Shown: piece after piece, positions 63,986 through 64,000 of the stretch
Layout of the letters: each line of letters starts with the position of its first letter
How positions within the stretch are numbered: position 1 is the first letter of the stretch
Assembly (NCBI GenBank): GCA_041694155.1
Contig: JASMTS010000003.1
Coordinates: 6,003-70,002 of the forward strand
Reading direction: 5' to 3'
DNA from: JAAZVM01 sp041694155
Lineage (GTDB): Bacteria; Patescibacteriota; Gracilibacteria; BD1-5; UBA6164
Length of the DNA: 64,000 nt
The notes under the pieces: model-generated
What the model was told of the DNA's origin: nothing
Seen by the model: only the letters and a program-made list of their open reading frames with translations
Database searches by the model: none
Translations under genes and position numbers: made by a program

Positions 63986-64000
63986 TATAAATCATCAATT
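63970..64000 (-). CDS. Possible C-terminal fragment of a minus-strand gene
   Basis: Reading minus from the window edge gives IDDLYQEWR then TAA (63970-63972), a plausible protein end sitting in the shared terminator. Too short to identify. Confidence 0.35.
   Translation of the reverse strand, partial: IDDLYQEWR

Noticed and set aside
1..64000. In-frame TGA read as selenocysteine or as Trp (mycoplasma-like code 4)
   Set aside because: TGA positions fall on conserved glycines of Walker, SGGxDS and DFG motifs, and TGG is used normally for Trp; no SECIS-type need across hundreds of sites.
1..64000. tRNA or rRNA genes
   Set aside because: No stretch with tRNA-like arms (for example GGTTCGAAT-type T arm) or rRNA-like GC content was found by eye.

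Overview
This window is extremely AT-rich DNA from a bacterium that reads UGA as glycine (genetic code 25) and stops only at UAA and UAG. In-frame TGA falls on conserved glycines throughout: the PP-loop of TilS, the Walker A of an AAA ATPase, the SGGIDS loop of an asparagine-synthase-like protein, HsdM and Fic. Code 25 with this composition points to Candidatus Absconditabacteria (SR1) or Gracilibacteria (BD1-5), small epibiotic or predatory Patescibacteria. Most leaders are A-rich with no clear Shine-Dalgarno. Genes are tightly packed, and convergent pairs share hairpin terminators that often contain the stop codons. All coordinates below were derived by hand translation with TGA=Gly. No tRNA, rRNA or CRISPR array was seen.

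Layout. 1-33.5 kb is core plus cell-surface genes: a flippase-like membrane protein end, tilS, two secreted 3D-domain/peptidoglycan-binding-like proteins around a ParB-like gene, grpE, exonuclease III, uvrC, tatD, an RNB-family RNase, csrA (codon use and RBS look foreign), an RsuA-type pseudouridine synthase, an M14 carboxypeptidase, a protein-kinase-fold gene that may be frameshifted, a ferritin/Dps-like gene behind a 19-bp Fur-type palindrome, tandem dCTP-deaminase paralogs, an AAA+ ATPase, xseA/xseB, an HD phosphohydrolase, a 717-aa coiled-coil protein, a LysM protein, a 1079-aa secreted protein with an NlpC/P60-like start, HIT, RhuM-Fic and a secreted thermonuclease.

34.6-42.3 kb (minus strand) is a six-gene operon-like cluster, three junctions of which overlap by 20-26 nt. 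It holds a PheRS-alpha-like enzyme with its own FDX-ACB domain, a degenerate PheRS-beta-like protein, an S66 (LD-carboxypeptidase/MccF) family protein, an asparagine-synthase-like ATP pyrophosphatase, a divergent MurA-type enolpyruvyl transferase and a MurB-NUDIX fusion. I read it as a candidate biosynthetic cluster for a nucleotide-linked aminoacyl or peptide compound with self-immunity. The alternative is a very divergent set of cell-wall and translation genes.

42.4-50.5 kb is a defence island: a complete type I restriction-modification operon (hsdR, hsdS, hsdM) with a small protein and a P-loop STAND-like ATPase inserted between hsdR and hsdS, and an mrr pseudogene at its 3' end. 50.5-57.4 kb holds a GIY-YIG gene, a short tandem repeat, a Fic protein, a RecQ-family helicase with an exonuclease-like N-terminus, and a membrane protein. 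Near-identical ~70-bp direct repeats bracket fic and recQ.

57.4-63.9 kb is a filamentous-phage (inovirus-like) prophage written in code 25: a Rep_trans-like initiator, small genes, a major coat protein with signal peptide and C-terminal RR, small membrane proteins, a long signal-peptide/C-anchored adsorption protein (pIII-like), a pVI-like membrane protein, a Zot/pI assembly ATPase and a small multi-pass protein, with structured non-coding DNA before the coat gene.
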